This document shows, piece after piece, positions 47,644-60,200 of a DNA stretch of 64,000 nucleotides. Positions within the stretch are counted from its first letter, which is position 1; each line of letters begins with the position of its first letter. The notes under the pieces were generated by a model. It was given only the letters and a program-made list of their open reading frames with translations, was not told where the DNA came from and made no database searches. This stretch comes from Neodiprion pinetum (Eukaryota > Arthropoda > Insecta > Hymenoptera > Diprionidae): NCBI RefSeq assembly GCF_021155775.2, contig NC_060235.2, positions 36,744,607 through 36,808,606 on the forward strand, given 5' to 3'. Made by a program: the position numbers and the translations under genes.

Positions 47644-50600
47644 ATGATCATCTCCTGTAGGGTGTGCCCAGCACTAATTGCATTTTGTTTCGCGTTGCTG
47701 GTGGTGGACATTTTAGCAGAGCTCATCGCGGTGCGCACTCCCTGGAAAAATGACGATTCAATCCAGGTCATTTGCATGTCCGAAGATGACGAGAGTATTT
47801 TGTTTTGGAACTGTTTCAATTCTTCTTCTCTTTCTCTCGACTGTTTTTGGCAGATCAACGACGGCGCTGGTAAGTTTCTCTGGTGAAAATATTTCTGTGC
47901 TGAATTCGGTAAAAATTTCCTACTAAACTCCATATGCATTTTCAGAGATTTTCAGAAATATTAGTGGAATTAAGGAAAAGTAGAGAGAATTTGGTAGAAA
48001 TGTAGAATTTTACGGAAATTGTGACTCGAAGAGCCCGCAAAATGTTCATTCAATTTCTCTGTACTTCGCGGCACTAATTTCTCAGCAAATCTCTAGAATT
48101 CTCTGAATTTTGCTAAAAAATCTCCAAACATTATCAACTTTGCTGAAGCAAATTCATACTGCAAGAGTGCGATTTCTTACCAGTTTCTATCATTTCCTGC
48201 AAATGCTTCTCCTCATGTTTATTAACAGCTGTATCATTTTTCACATTGAAATTGTGTGAAAATATTGAAAAATGATTGATGTTAATCATATCCTAATGAA
48301 CCTATTCTAAACAAAATCATCTGCATATCTCCAATAAATTTCTGTGGACTTCAGATAGTCATTTTTCACACAATTTTCTAATAGTCTTTGTAAATTCTTT
48401 GATGATATTCAAATACTGATGGCTTATCTGTAACTGAAGTGCTCTGCGTTTGTCGAGTTTTTCCCGATTTACCTGATTTTGTTGTATTATTCGAGATGGT
48501 CAAGTTTTCTCAACCAATAGAAAGGCCGTTGTTAGTTGGCTTTTAGTTTGATGATCGTGTTGAATACGGGACTATTTGATCTCGTCAGACATGACTCGGT
48601 GTTCAAACGGTTTATATTAGGACGAAAAATTTGCCGGATTTTTCGTAGAAATGAGGCAAATTGTAAAAAAATATGCAGAGATTTTTAGAGACATTCATAC
48701 TTTTCATCGAAAACAAAACGGACTTTGAGTTGCACACTTGCAGAGATCCACAGGGAAATTTTACGAACTGCAAAGAATTCAGCGAAATTCAGAATTTTTT
48801 TTTTGTGAGAGGAACTGACTTCAAGAATAAAATATGGAATCTACAAGAGAAACTTGGAAAATTGTAGTAGAATTCTCAGAAAACTCAGTCAAAGTACTCT
48901 GAAAACCTCCGACAAATTTATCCACAAAACTCTGCATGTGTCTTATAATAATTGACAGAAATTTTCGAGTTTTCTAGAAAAATATTTTCACCAACGTTAG
49001 CTACGAGAAACATTCACTTCCTTACAAAACACGTATCACTGGCTTATCATTTATCGAATCTCGGGCATTCTCAGCATTCCTGCCGAGGCGAAAGAATTGC
49101 AAGGAAGGGTCCGACGACATCGTCCCCGGTGAGACCCGCTGTCTTTACGTATGGAATACAGCATCGCAGTGGAAACTTACAAATTCTATAGATGATCCAA
49201 TGGACCTGACATTCGGCAACAGTTGGACAGGTAGTTGCATGAGAGAGAGAAGAAATACATCGTTGTTCGGGCATGTTTGTTATTACGTAATTTTCTTACG
49301 TTTCGTGTGAATCAGCTTTAATTCGTTATTTTATACCCTTGGAAATTCAGGTAACCCGAATCTACCGATAAAGCTGCCAGTCCAGGAGTCAAATGGCTTA
49401 GTATTTTCTTGGCGTGGAAATGGTAATATCACCTTGGAGTTTGAAAAAACCAATCTGAATTGTTCAAAAGAAGGAAACGTCGAAGACATCGGTCATACAA
49501 AGCCGAATAAATCTGATGAAGTGATCTGCCAGAATTCACCGAACTATACCATAGAAGTATGTATGTGTAATGAAATACATGAGCATACGAAAATAGAAGA
49601 AGCGTACATGTATTTATGTCACGTAAAAGTGAACAGAATTTATTACGACATAACTATCGAGAATTAAAGAATTTAAACTCATGAAACTCACAGCACAAAT
49701 TGCGTACGATTAGAAAAAATGTCTCAAGTACGAGCCAATTTTAAGAAACCATGATCATTGCCATTAATTAATTAATTGATAGACAAACATTCCGTAGATT
49801 CGACCCGGCCCTTACCCACTCACGTGGCAATCATGCATTCTTAAGTGGGACAAGAAACACGAGGCGATCGAGTACTATTTGATGACTACGAATGGCTCTA
49901 CCCAAGAAAAATTTAATTCTACAGTAAATTTCGATACTATAGAAATTCCACGATATGACGGAGATTTCCTGCTTCACAATTGTGAGTGATAATTGGTGGG
50001 AATACGAGGATTTGGTTCAATTTCGCCGGCATTAACTCAAACATTTTTGTTATAGACACTTATTTTCTAACAACGGAGAATCACGCATCGATTACAAGAA
50101 AATTCTATAACTCTTATGATAATCTTTGCTTGTATTTTTTGGTGAGCCTTTGCTCTAATTGTTCATTTGGAATCAAATTCTCCGATAAAAACAATAATTC
50201 GAAGTACGAAGAAATCGGACCTTTTAAGGATAGCAAAGCACTGTCCTGGCGATGGGAAATACTTAACGTGTCTTCGGGTTTACTCTCAAAAAGTTCAATT
50301 CACGTCGAAATGACGACCAGAATGAACGGGACGGGCCAAGGCCGATGGGCGACTCGTTATTTCATAACCTGTCAGTCAAGAGGTGAGTCTGATAATCCTT
50401 CGATGTAACGATGAAAATCACTAACACCCTGGACTTCTGGTCATCCGTTTTTCCAGCCACTGTAAGAAAATCTTCAAAATTGCTTAATCGAGGAAGGCAT
50501 GGGGATGTTGATCTTGCGTGCGAAAAATTATCGTACAGCGAACACATATACATCAATCTGCAGGAAGAATCAATTAAAAATATTACTTTAGGCAGTGAGT

Positions 50601-53600
50601 AGACAGTCTGACGAAGATTTTTTTTGAATTATCGGGATAATATCAGCGTACTTGAAAAGTAATCACGGTTTTCGCCAGGCTTAGCACAGTGTCTCCGAGG
50701 GGATGGGCCATTCTGCACATTCAACCGCACTAACTCATGCAATGGGACAAGTATCTGCAATCCAAGTGGCTGCACTTGTCCTCCAGGATGCAAAGGTGCC
50801 AACTGTACTGAAGGTCGGTAAAATAATTCGCAGTCTCTTCAAGGATTGCAGCTGCAGTCGAATGGTATTAATCTGATGTCATGTTTCTAGAATGCACGGA
50901 AGGACATTATGGATACAATTGCCAGAATATTTGTGATCAATGCGACCCAAGAAATTGCAGTAAAATAAACGGGCTATGCTTCTCTGGGTGTAAACAACAC
51001 TACGTGGGACGATACTGCGAGACACGTAGATTTTCACATTTTCATGTTGTCTAACGTTGAGCACAAATACGTGGAAAGACAGTTTTCTCGTTTATGAATC
51101 TCGAATGAAAGCGTGATCGAACTTTTGCAAAGAGTTGCAATATCATTGAATCTGCTCGTTGTACCTATACATTTATGTTGAATTACTAACCCAAACACAT
51201 GTTTCCTCGTTTAACGACTCATTTTTCTCTTCGACATTCCAGAACTGCAACGTCCGTATATTGAAAATTCAACTAATCCAACTGCGGTGATATTGAATTT
51301 TTCCACGATCCTCGATGATGTAGACGATCGTAACATTTCTGTCGAAATGAAGGTATCTATTACATAAACTACCTGTAACAGTTTATTGCTCAGAGTAATG
51401 CTGGATATTTTCAGAACGAAAACGAAGGGTGGACACCGATTCATATGGATCCAAATTTCTCTGGTAAAATAAAACTGTGTATCAAAGATCTGAAACCGGA
51501 AATGCGGTACGAGGTTCAGGTCGCACTGGACAAGTCAAAAAGTCCCGCACTCAGCTTCACCATACCGTACAGTAAGTTTATTGTGGAACCGATATAATAA
51601 TGGACTTGGTATTAGTGACTTCAGGTCACTGGTTCAACTTTTTTAATACACCGACAGATTCACGTAAGGTGAAAGGTACGCCGCCGTGCGATATGAATTT
51701 TACCAAGAATTTGCCGATTGGCCGTGAAGAAAATTCCATCAAACTGACGTTCCCTTCAATAGAAAATGACGAGAAGAACTATTTAGTCTTGTTGAGAAAT
51801 TATTCAACTGAGGTCAGCTCAAAATTGCCTACGTTGGAGGACGTGACCGAAACAAGTTCGGAGTGCGGGAGAGATGCTTGCATGGTGGGTGGAAAAATTA
51901 CTTACATTCAACTGTTGAATACGGAGAACAGCCTTTAAGCTTTTATTAATTTCTGCACATAGTACGATTTTCAACAAAACAAGAACTCGAATTCCATCAC
52001 CATAGGCCTCAATCACGCCTGTCCAGTGCATCCTGATGGTATTTATCTGGTTCGGGTATTTTTTCGGGACTCGTTCAGCGATACGGTCTACGCGTGTGGG
52101 AACCGCAAGGTTAAGGAATTCGGATCGGCATCAGTGTCGTCGATCATTAAACTTGCAATTGTGGGGATTATCATTGTGGTGATTATCATTGCGGTGATGC
52201 TCTACGTTTTCTACAAGTATGTCTGTCGATCGTGCAAGATTCAAGAAACTAAATCCAATTCATGGTATGATATCGTCGAAAGATAAAACGAGGTTAAGAT
52301 TATTAACAAAAATTTCAGGAAATTTCATTGCATCTTACTAACTAACGAAACGTCAGTCACCATGGCTCAATTTGTTAGTGAAACATTTTCGATCACCAAC
52401 AAATCTGACGTGTCAATCTTCAGCGATACTGCATACTCGGAGAGACTCAAAAAGTTTGAAAATGACGTAAGAAGAGCCGCAGAGGACGGAAAACTTCAGC
52501 AGCAATACAACGTAAATAAATATTTACTCTTTGAATTATTATTTGTTCGTCCAGATCGTTAGGTTATTGTAATTAGCTTGTGGGTCTCCGAGTCTGGAAT
52601 CAATTCATATAGTACATCGAAATTGCAAGCTATGTCTCCTGTTACAGTCAGTAAGTCAGTAAGTGGTTCAACATTATCTGAAATTTTCATTTCTTCCCAG
52701 CTTCTACCAAAAGGTCTGAGACATTCGTGCGAGTATGGGAGGTTGCCGCAGAATAAGGAAAAGAATAGATACAGAAAATTGATAGCGTGTACGTATGATA
52801 CTTAAAGTGATTGCGATGCCCCCGTCCCTCAAAGATTTCTACCAACAATCGGAGAGACCAAAGAGCTCCGCACCAATCATCGGTATTTATGTTTCCTAGT
52901 GTAAGTACGATGGGATTTTCGCTTTCAGATGACAAGACTCGAGTCATGTTGTCCAGAGATTGCGGCGACAGTAACTCCGACTACATCAACGCCAACTACG
53001 TTCCGGTGAGACCCTGACGATCGATCAACGGACGATCATTCCGCTGCAACCATACGTAGAATGCCCGCAACTAATCGTTCTATTTCTTCTAGGGATACAC
53101 AAAGCAAAAGGCATACATCGCAACGCAGGGGCCGACAACGGAAACGGTGAATGACTTTTGGAGAATGATTTGGCAGGAAGAGGTTCGCGTCATATGCATG
53201 CTGGTGGGCGTGATGGAGAATGGAAAGGTATAAGTACGACTGAAATAACGTGATTAGTTCAAACCGGGTCCGGATGTCACGAGACTCAGTTATCTGATTC
53301 TGCAGAAAATGTGCGAGCAGTATTGGCCAGAGGTCGGGGGTGAGATGGAGTACGATGAAATTGTCGTCTCGAATCTAACCCAAGATGTGTTCGCCGATTA
53401 CACCTACAGGACCTTCAACGTTACGAAGCATTGCGAAACGGAAATGCGTAAGGTTGGGACCCAACGTGACTGTGTATGGTCGATTGACGATCGCATTTTG
53501 ACTTTGGCTCGATTCTGCTTCCTTGCAGATTGATCATCTCCAGTACACGACCTGGCCGGAACACGGAGTTCCCATTTATTCGCATTCCGTAATCGAGTAT

Positions 53601-56086
53601 CTGAACAAGGTCTTATCAATCCCCCCAGGACAGGGACCGATAGTTGTACATTGCAGCTCCGGCACAGGGCGAACCGGAACTATTATTCTGTGCGACATCA
53701 GCCTCCGGCACCTAGCCGCTGAAGGGGTAAGTATATTTCGCTGGCTTCGAGTGCCAATGAGATGGGGTTATGGCTCAATCGTGATCATTCTACCTTTCCA
53801 GACGGTGGACGTCTTTGCTCAAGCCAAAATTATGTACGACGCTCGTGCCGACATGTTGGAGAGCTTTTCGCAGTACGTGATGGCGCACTTGGTTCCTACT
53901 CAGTGCCTGATTCTACTACCGTCAGCCGTTTTGTGCCGTGACATTACCCCGGAAAAAATTAACGAAATGAAAAAGGATTTACCAGTTTTTATGAAACGGT
54001 GAGGAAGGTGAACTTCGGGGAGGCTTAATTTGAATTATTGCATTACTGTTCCAATCACACTGGACTCTCATTACAGACTCGAGGAATGCGCCTGGATGGA
54101 TAAAGCTATGCGACCATTGGAACCGCTGAGACCTCCACTTCCTGAGAACATAAAAAAAAATAGATTTCCTAGATTCACGCCAGGTTAGACGATGCGTGAG
54201 GTTGTCAAGCCGACTGTTGGCGACCTCCGAAAATTCTATAAAAATTAGAAAACGAGTTTTTTTTTATTCAAAAATATGCGTTTTGTAGTTGGTCCTTCGT
54301 TGGTGACGCTGCAGAAGTGTCCATCAAATGACAACACCAGCGATTACATCAGTGCAGTTAGCATCGACGGAGTCAGGACAAAAAAACAATACATAGCTTC
54401 CCAGTTGCCACTACCGACAACGCGTAGTGACTTGTGGAGGTTGATTGTCGAGAATAACATCGAACTTATCGTAATACTGCAACATCCCAATTTGGAAGAC
54501 GAAGTGAGTACACAAGCAAACAATTTTCTCAACGTGCAAGTACTCCTGTACTTATCATTAATAAACAATGTCACTTTTAGTCATGCTGTAACGTCATACC
54601 CGAAAAAACAAGTGTGATCATCCCATTACCTTACGTCAAGGTAGAAAATAAATCGAACTTGGAAACCGATGGCTGTTTTACGGTGAACCAGCTACTGCTG
54701 ACCGACAATTCGGAGGTGAGAATAAATGTTTCGCTGAATCAACAGGCGCAGGATTGACTGTGTTCATTTTTCTATGCGTGAGGCATGTCTGTTTCGAGTC
54801 CTTAACTCTTTCGCAGGAACCAGCAACAAAAAAAAAAATTACCGTCTTGACCTGCAACGATTGGAGCACTGAAGCAGGTGCTAGTCCACCTCCACCCAAG
54901 GCGTTGGTAGACCTTTGGGAAGCTTCGGAAAGCATTGTGCGCCCAGAAGGACCCACGCTCGTTCTTTGCTAGTGAGTTGATTTTCGTTTATTGAAAAAAT
55001 GTATGTCGAATTAGAGGGTTGGAAGTTGAATTGGTGTTGGAGCGTTTCTGGAAACCAAATGATTTTGGACGCTCACTATTTTTCACATCTACTGCTCAGT
55101 AGCGTAACGCGTAGCTTGCGGGACTGTGGAACAGAAAGACTTGAGTTCAAAGCCCCAGCGTGTCGATAAGGACCATGAGCTACAACTCGCAAAAATGGCA
55201 AGGCGAGTCATGTCGTCCAGGGGTCGAATCGGCAAACTCAGGTTTAAACTTGGTTGGGCTACACCTGGGCAAGGATTTTTTTTTGAAGTTTTTCTTGTCC
55301 CTTGTGCGCATGCAGGTGTCTTTATCTAATATCTTAAAGGGGCATCCCAGTTTGGAAACCACACTTGAAGTGTCAGAATCGTGAATTTCTCGTGAGGGAA
55401 CTGACAGTCGTAGTTGATTAATTTTTTCGCAACGTTTATGACGTATGTTTGTGAAATACCGAAAAATAGATTCCTACAATAAAGTTTGTAGTCGTTGTTC
55501 TTGTTGTTGATGCTTCAGTTCATCAATTTCTTTACAGCGATGGCCTCACGGGATGTGGCCTGTACCTGGCACTGAGTTTTATGCTCGAAAGGATGAAAGT
55601 TGAACAGGATTGCGACGTCATTTTGGCTGTTCACGCAGTGCGGCGATCAAGACAAGAGTTCGTAGTGGCGCAGGTGAGTTGCATTTGATATTCGTATTCG
55701 CAAAAACTCATGAATTGATAGCCATTACTAATCTGGAAGTTGATGAGATAATCGCTTAGTATCCTCCCTTACTTACTTACTTACTGCCTCGTATCGCTTT
55801 GAGAAATATCAATTGAATGATTCGTAAGGATAATGTTGTGACACAAAAACCAACAAACGAAAGTAAATTCAGAACTGGCAACTGTGTGCAGATAATATAT
55901 ATACACTAAGTTCGATCTTGCATTGCAGAAGAGTGCGAATATCTCGACGAACAGTGTGAAAACTAGGGAAACATTACCATTTAATAACGACTTTACTTCG
56001 AATTGTTTTAGTGGCAGTTCGAGTATCTCTACGACGCGGCTCTGGAATTTAACGCCAGCTTCAAGATTTACGATAATTTATCATAA
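47644..56086 (+). CDS. Receptor-type tyrosine-protein phosphatase, tandem PTP domains
   Basis: 24 exons join in frame to 1321 residues: 47644-47869, 49351-49556, 49798-49981, 50056-50382, 50457-50594, 50679-50813, 50891-51025, 51243-51352, 51415-51571, 51658-51888, 52006-52264, 52319-52511, 52701-52788, 52929-53005, 53093-53227, 53306-53452, 53529-53726, 53802-53998, 54077-54183, 54289-54503, 54581-54715, 54817-54971, 55538-55673 and 56012-56086. Order: signal peptide (1-31); a rapidly evolving, Asn-glycosylation-rich, Fn3-like ectodomain; two cysteine-rich EGF-like exons (about 361-450); two more Fn3-like regions; one membrane helix (about 664-688); PTP D1 (about 740-1010); PTP D2 (about 1060-1321). 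D1 has KNRYRKL, SDYINANYVP and HCSSGTGRTG (Cys958). It would dephosphorylate phosphotyrosine proteins at the plasma membrane, but its WPD loop reads WPEHG and its Q-loop Gln is Glu. D2 lacks the catalytic Arg. The donor after exon 10 (GTGGAA) is the weakest junction, and small exons between 47.9 and 49.3 kb could be missed. The exact receptor class is not assigned. Confidence 0.88.
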
Positions 56087-57237
56087 CTAGATCGACGCGA
56101 AGCTCTCGGACTAGTGCAATACTGCCTACACGGAAAATATGACTCATCGAGGGATTATACGTCTCATCTTAACCACTGACATTTTGTGATGTGTGATTTT
56201 TTAACTTTAGGGTAATAAATAACAATACGAGTCTGCGATAGAAAAAAATTTATGAATATTTTCACATGATACATATAGTTTTAGGCTAGTTTAGAGTATA
56301 AGCTCCGTTTTTACGTATTACGTTAAAAAAAATTTGATTCATATATTCGTATACATATAGATATTTGTTTTTCGAATAATTGTTGTAAAATAATTGAATA
56401 TTTTCGTCAGTTTTGACGAAGTAATATCATAAATTCACGTCACTCTGTAAGCATATTTTTTACTTTGATAACCCCACCGCACATACGCATAGTATCAGTA
56501 GTAGAGTAGTCATCATTTTTTTTTACCCAATTAAATAGTTGAAACTTTATATATGGATAGTTTTATGTCATTTAGCCTGTAGTTTACAACTAGAATCCAT
56601 TCAATAACTGTGTCATCTGAATCTGCTGAATGTGACATAGTGTATATCACATGAATGTCATATTTTATTATATTAAAGACTACTATCACGAACGGTAACA
56701 ATAAAGTGTGTCAACTTTTAGAAAAGAAAAATTCACAGACCTGTTGAATGAATGAATATGTACGTATTATTACGACGTAACACAATAAGAATTTTGTTCC
56801 CTTGAATAAAAAAAAGATACATAATAAATGGTAATGAACATTGATATCCTCAGCTGGTTCGCGTGATCATATAGGGTTTGCTCGCCGTTATGTGGAGAGA
56901 AAAAATGTTTTACACCAATCAATCAACAGAGTCCGTTAATAGCTGAGTAAGACAGGGAGAGCTGAGAACTAAGTAGCCCGTTCTAGCCAAAATGCTTATC
57001 GCATTTTGCGTAAGGCAAGATCCTACAGTGCTAGTTTGTCTGAACATAGTATTCAGGAACCAATGGTGTAGTTTGGTTTTCCTTTGCTGCTTCTTCTATC
57101 GATATTATTTTGATACTTCAAACTTTGCACATCTTTGGGGTAGAAACAGTGTCCCGTACGATTTTCATGAAAATCGGTTCCGTGGTTTTACTATAATTTT
57201 TGTCATGAGAAATCGGGGGTCACATATATCCACTATT
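56087..57237. other. 3' flank of the phosphatase gene and satellite boundary
   Basis: AT-rich 3' flank with AATAAA at 56214, then a GC-neutral stretch with no gene. Just before the satellite is a perfect 18-bp palindrome, CGATTTTCATGAAAATCG, at 57159-57176. Confidence 0.5.
56214..56219 (+). terminator. Candidate polyadenylation signal of the phosphatase gene
   Basis: AATAAA 128 bp after the stop codon. Confidence 0.5.
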
Positions 57238-60200
57238 AAAAATGTCGAAGAATCAAGTTCTCGTTTTCAGGCTGTAACTTTTGTCCAGTTGCTCGGAGCG
57301 TATTCGGACTGCGCCCGATCGTTTTCTCTCGCAAAATTACGTCGGGATAGTGCCACGGAGAACTTATTCCAGCACTTTTCAAAATCGCGAAAATTTTCGC
57401 AAAAAATGCAAAGGGGTTAGCCTTACCTTTTTCTTCATTTTTGGAGCCGAAAATTTTTGGTCTCGGATCCGATTCAAATGACCTTCTCCTGGCTAACTGG
57501 ACCCTCAGGAACTCAGAAAATGCAGCGAAAAGAGCGTAGGACCAACAGCAGAGAAAATACGATGCAAAGAGCACCAGAGAAAAAATGTCGAAAAATCAAA
57601 TTCTCGTTTTCAGGCTGTAACTTTTGTCCAGTTGCTCGGAGCGTATTCGGACTGCGCCCGATCGTTTTCTCTCGCAAAATTACGTCGGGATAGTGCCACG
57701 GAGAACTTATTCCAGCACTTTTCAAAATCGCGAAAATTTTCGCAAAAAATGCAAAGGGGTTAGCCTTACTTTTTTCTTCATTTTTGGAGCCGAAAATTTT
57801 TGGTCTCGGATCCGATTCAAATGACCTTCTCCTGGCTAACTGGACCCTCAGGAACTCAGAAAATGCAGCGAAAAGAGCGTAGGACCAACAGCAGAGAAAA
57901 TACGATGCAAAGAGCACCAGAGAAAAAATGTCGAAAAATCAAGTTCTCGTTTTCAGGCTGTAACTTTTGTCCAGTTGCTCGGAGCGTATTCGGACTGCGC
58001 CCGATCGTTTTCTCTCGCAAAATTACGTCGGGATAGTGCCACGAAGAACTTATTCCAGCACTTTTCAAAATCGCGAAAATTTTCGCAAAAAATGCAAAGG
58101 GGTTAGCCTTACTTTTTTCCTCATTTTTGGAGCCGAAAATTTTTGGTCTCGGATCCGATTCAAATGACCTTCTCCTGGCTAACTGGACCCTCAGGAACTC
58201 AGAAAATGCAGCGAAAAGAGCGTAGGACCAACAGCAGAGAAAATACGATGCAAAGAGCACCAGAGAAAAAATGTCGAAAAATCAAGTTCTCGTTTTCAGG
58301 CTGTAACTTTTGTCCAGTTGCTCGGAGCGTATTCGGACTGCGCCCGATCGTTTTCTCTCGCAAAATTACGTCGGGATAGTGCCACGGAGAACTTATTCCA
58401 GCACTTTTCAAAATCGCGAAAATTTTCGCAAAAAATGCAAAGGGGTTAGCCTTACTTTTTTCCTCATTTTTGGAGCCGAAAATTTTTGGTCTCGGATCCG
58501 ATTCAAATGACCTTCTCCTGGCTAACTGGACCCTCAGGAACTCAGAAAATGCAGCGAAAAGAGCGTAGGACCAACAGCAGAGAAAATACGATGCAGAGAG
58601 CACCAGAGAAAAAATGTCGAAAAATCAAGTTCTCGTTTTCAGGCTGTAACTTTTGTCCAGTTGCTCGGAGCGTATTCGGACTGCGCCCGATCGTTTTCTC
58701 TCGCAAAATTACGTCGGGATAGTGCCACGGAGAACTTATTCCAGCACTTTTCAAAATCGCGAAAATTTTCGCAAAAAATGCAAAGGGGTTAGCCTTACTT
58801 TTTTCCTCATTTTTGGAGCCGAAAATTTTTGGTCTCGGATCCGATTCAAATGACCTTCTCCTGGCTAACTGGACCCTCAGGAACTCAGAAAATGCAGCGA
58901 AAAGAGCGTAGGACCAACAGCAGAGAAAATACGATGCAGAGAGCACCAGAGAAAAAATGTCGAAAAATCAAGTTCTCGTTTTCAGGCTGTAACTTTTGTC
59001 CAGTTGCTCGGAGCGTATTCGGACTGCGCCCGATCGTTTTCTCTCGCAAAATTACGTCGGGATAGTGCCACGGAGAACTTATTCCAGCACTTTTCAAAAT
59101 CGCGAAAATTTTCGCAAAAACTGCAAAGGGGTTAGCCTTACTTTTTTCCTCATTTTTGGAGCCGAAAATTTTTGGTCTCGGATCCGATTCAAATTACCTT
59201 CTCCTGGCTAACTGGACCCTCAGGAACTCAGAAAATGCAGCGAAAAGAGCGTAGGACCAACAGCAGAGAAAATACGATGCAAAGAGCACCAGAGAAAAAA
59301 TGTCGGAAAATCAAGTTCTCGTTTTCAGGCTGTAACTTTTGTCCAGTTGCTCGGAGCGTATTCGGACTGCGCCCGATCGTTTTCTCTCGCAAAATTACGT
59401 CGGGATAGTGCCACGGAGAACTTATTCCAGCACTTTTCAAAATCGCGAAAATTTTCGCAAAAAATGCAAAGGGGTTAGCCTTACTTTTTTCCTCATTTTT
59501 GGAGCCGAAAATTTTTGGTCTCGGATCCGATTCAAATGACCTTCTCCTGGCTAACTGGACCCTCAGGAACTCAGAAAATGCAGCGAAAAGAGCGTAGGAC
59601 CAACAGCAGAGAAAATACGATGCAAAGAGCACCAGAGAAAAAATGTCGAAAAATCAAGTTCACGTTTTCAGGCTGTAACTTTTGTCCAGTTGCTCGGAGC
59701 GTATTCGGACTGCGCCCGATCGTTTTCTCTCGCAAAATTACGTCGGGATAGTGCCACGGAGAACTTATTCCAGCACTTTTCAAAATCGCGAAAATTTTCG
59801 CAAAAAATGCAAAGGGGTTAGCCTTACTTTTTTCCTCATTTTTGGAGCCAAAAATTTTTGGTCTCGGATCCGATTCAAATGACCTTCTCCTGGCTAACTG
59901 GACCCTCAGGAACTCAGAAAATGCAGCGAAAAGAGCGTAGGACCAACAGCTGAGAAAATACGATGCAAAGAGCACCAGAGAAAAAATGTCGAAAAATCAA
60001 GTTCTCGTTTTCAGGCTGTAACTTTTGTCCAGTTGCTCGGAGCGTATTCGGACTGCGCCCGATCGTTTTCTCTCGCAAAATTACGTCGGGATAGTGCCAC
60101 GGAGAACTTATTCCAGCACTTTTCAAAATCGCGAAAATTTTCGCAAAAAATGCAAAGGGGTTAGCCTTACTTTTTTCCTCATTTTTGGAGCCGAAAATTT

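Noticed and set aside
48673..48867. Possible extra exon of the phosphatase in intron 1
   Set aside because: Exons 1 and 2 already join at matching phase; this frame lacks a convincing acceptor and donor pair. Not excluded, but not supported.
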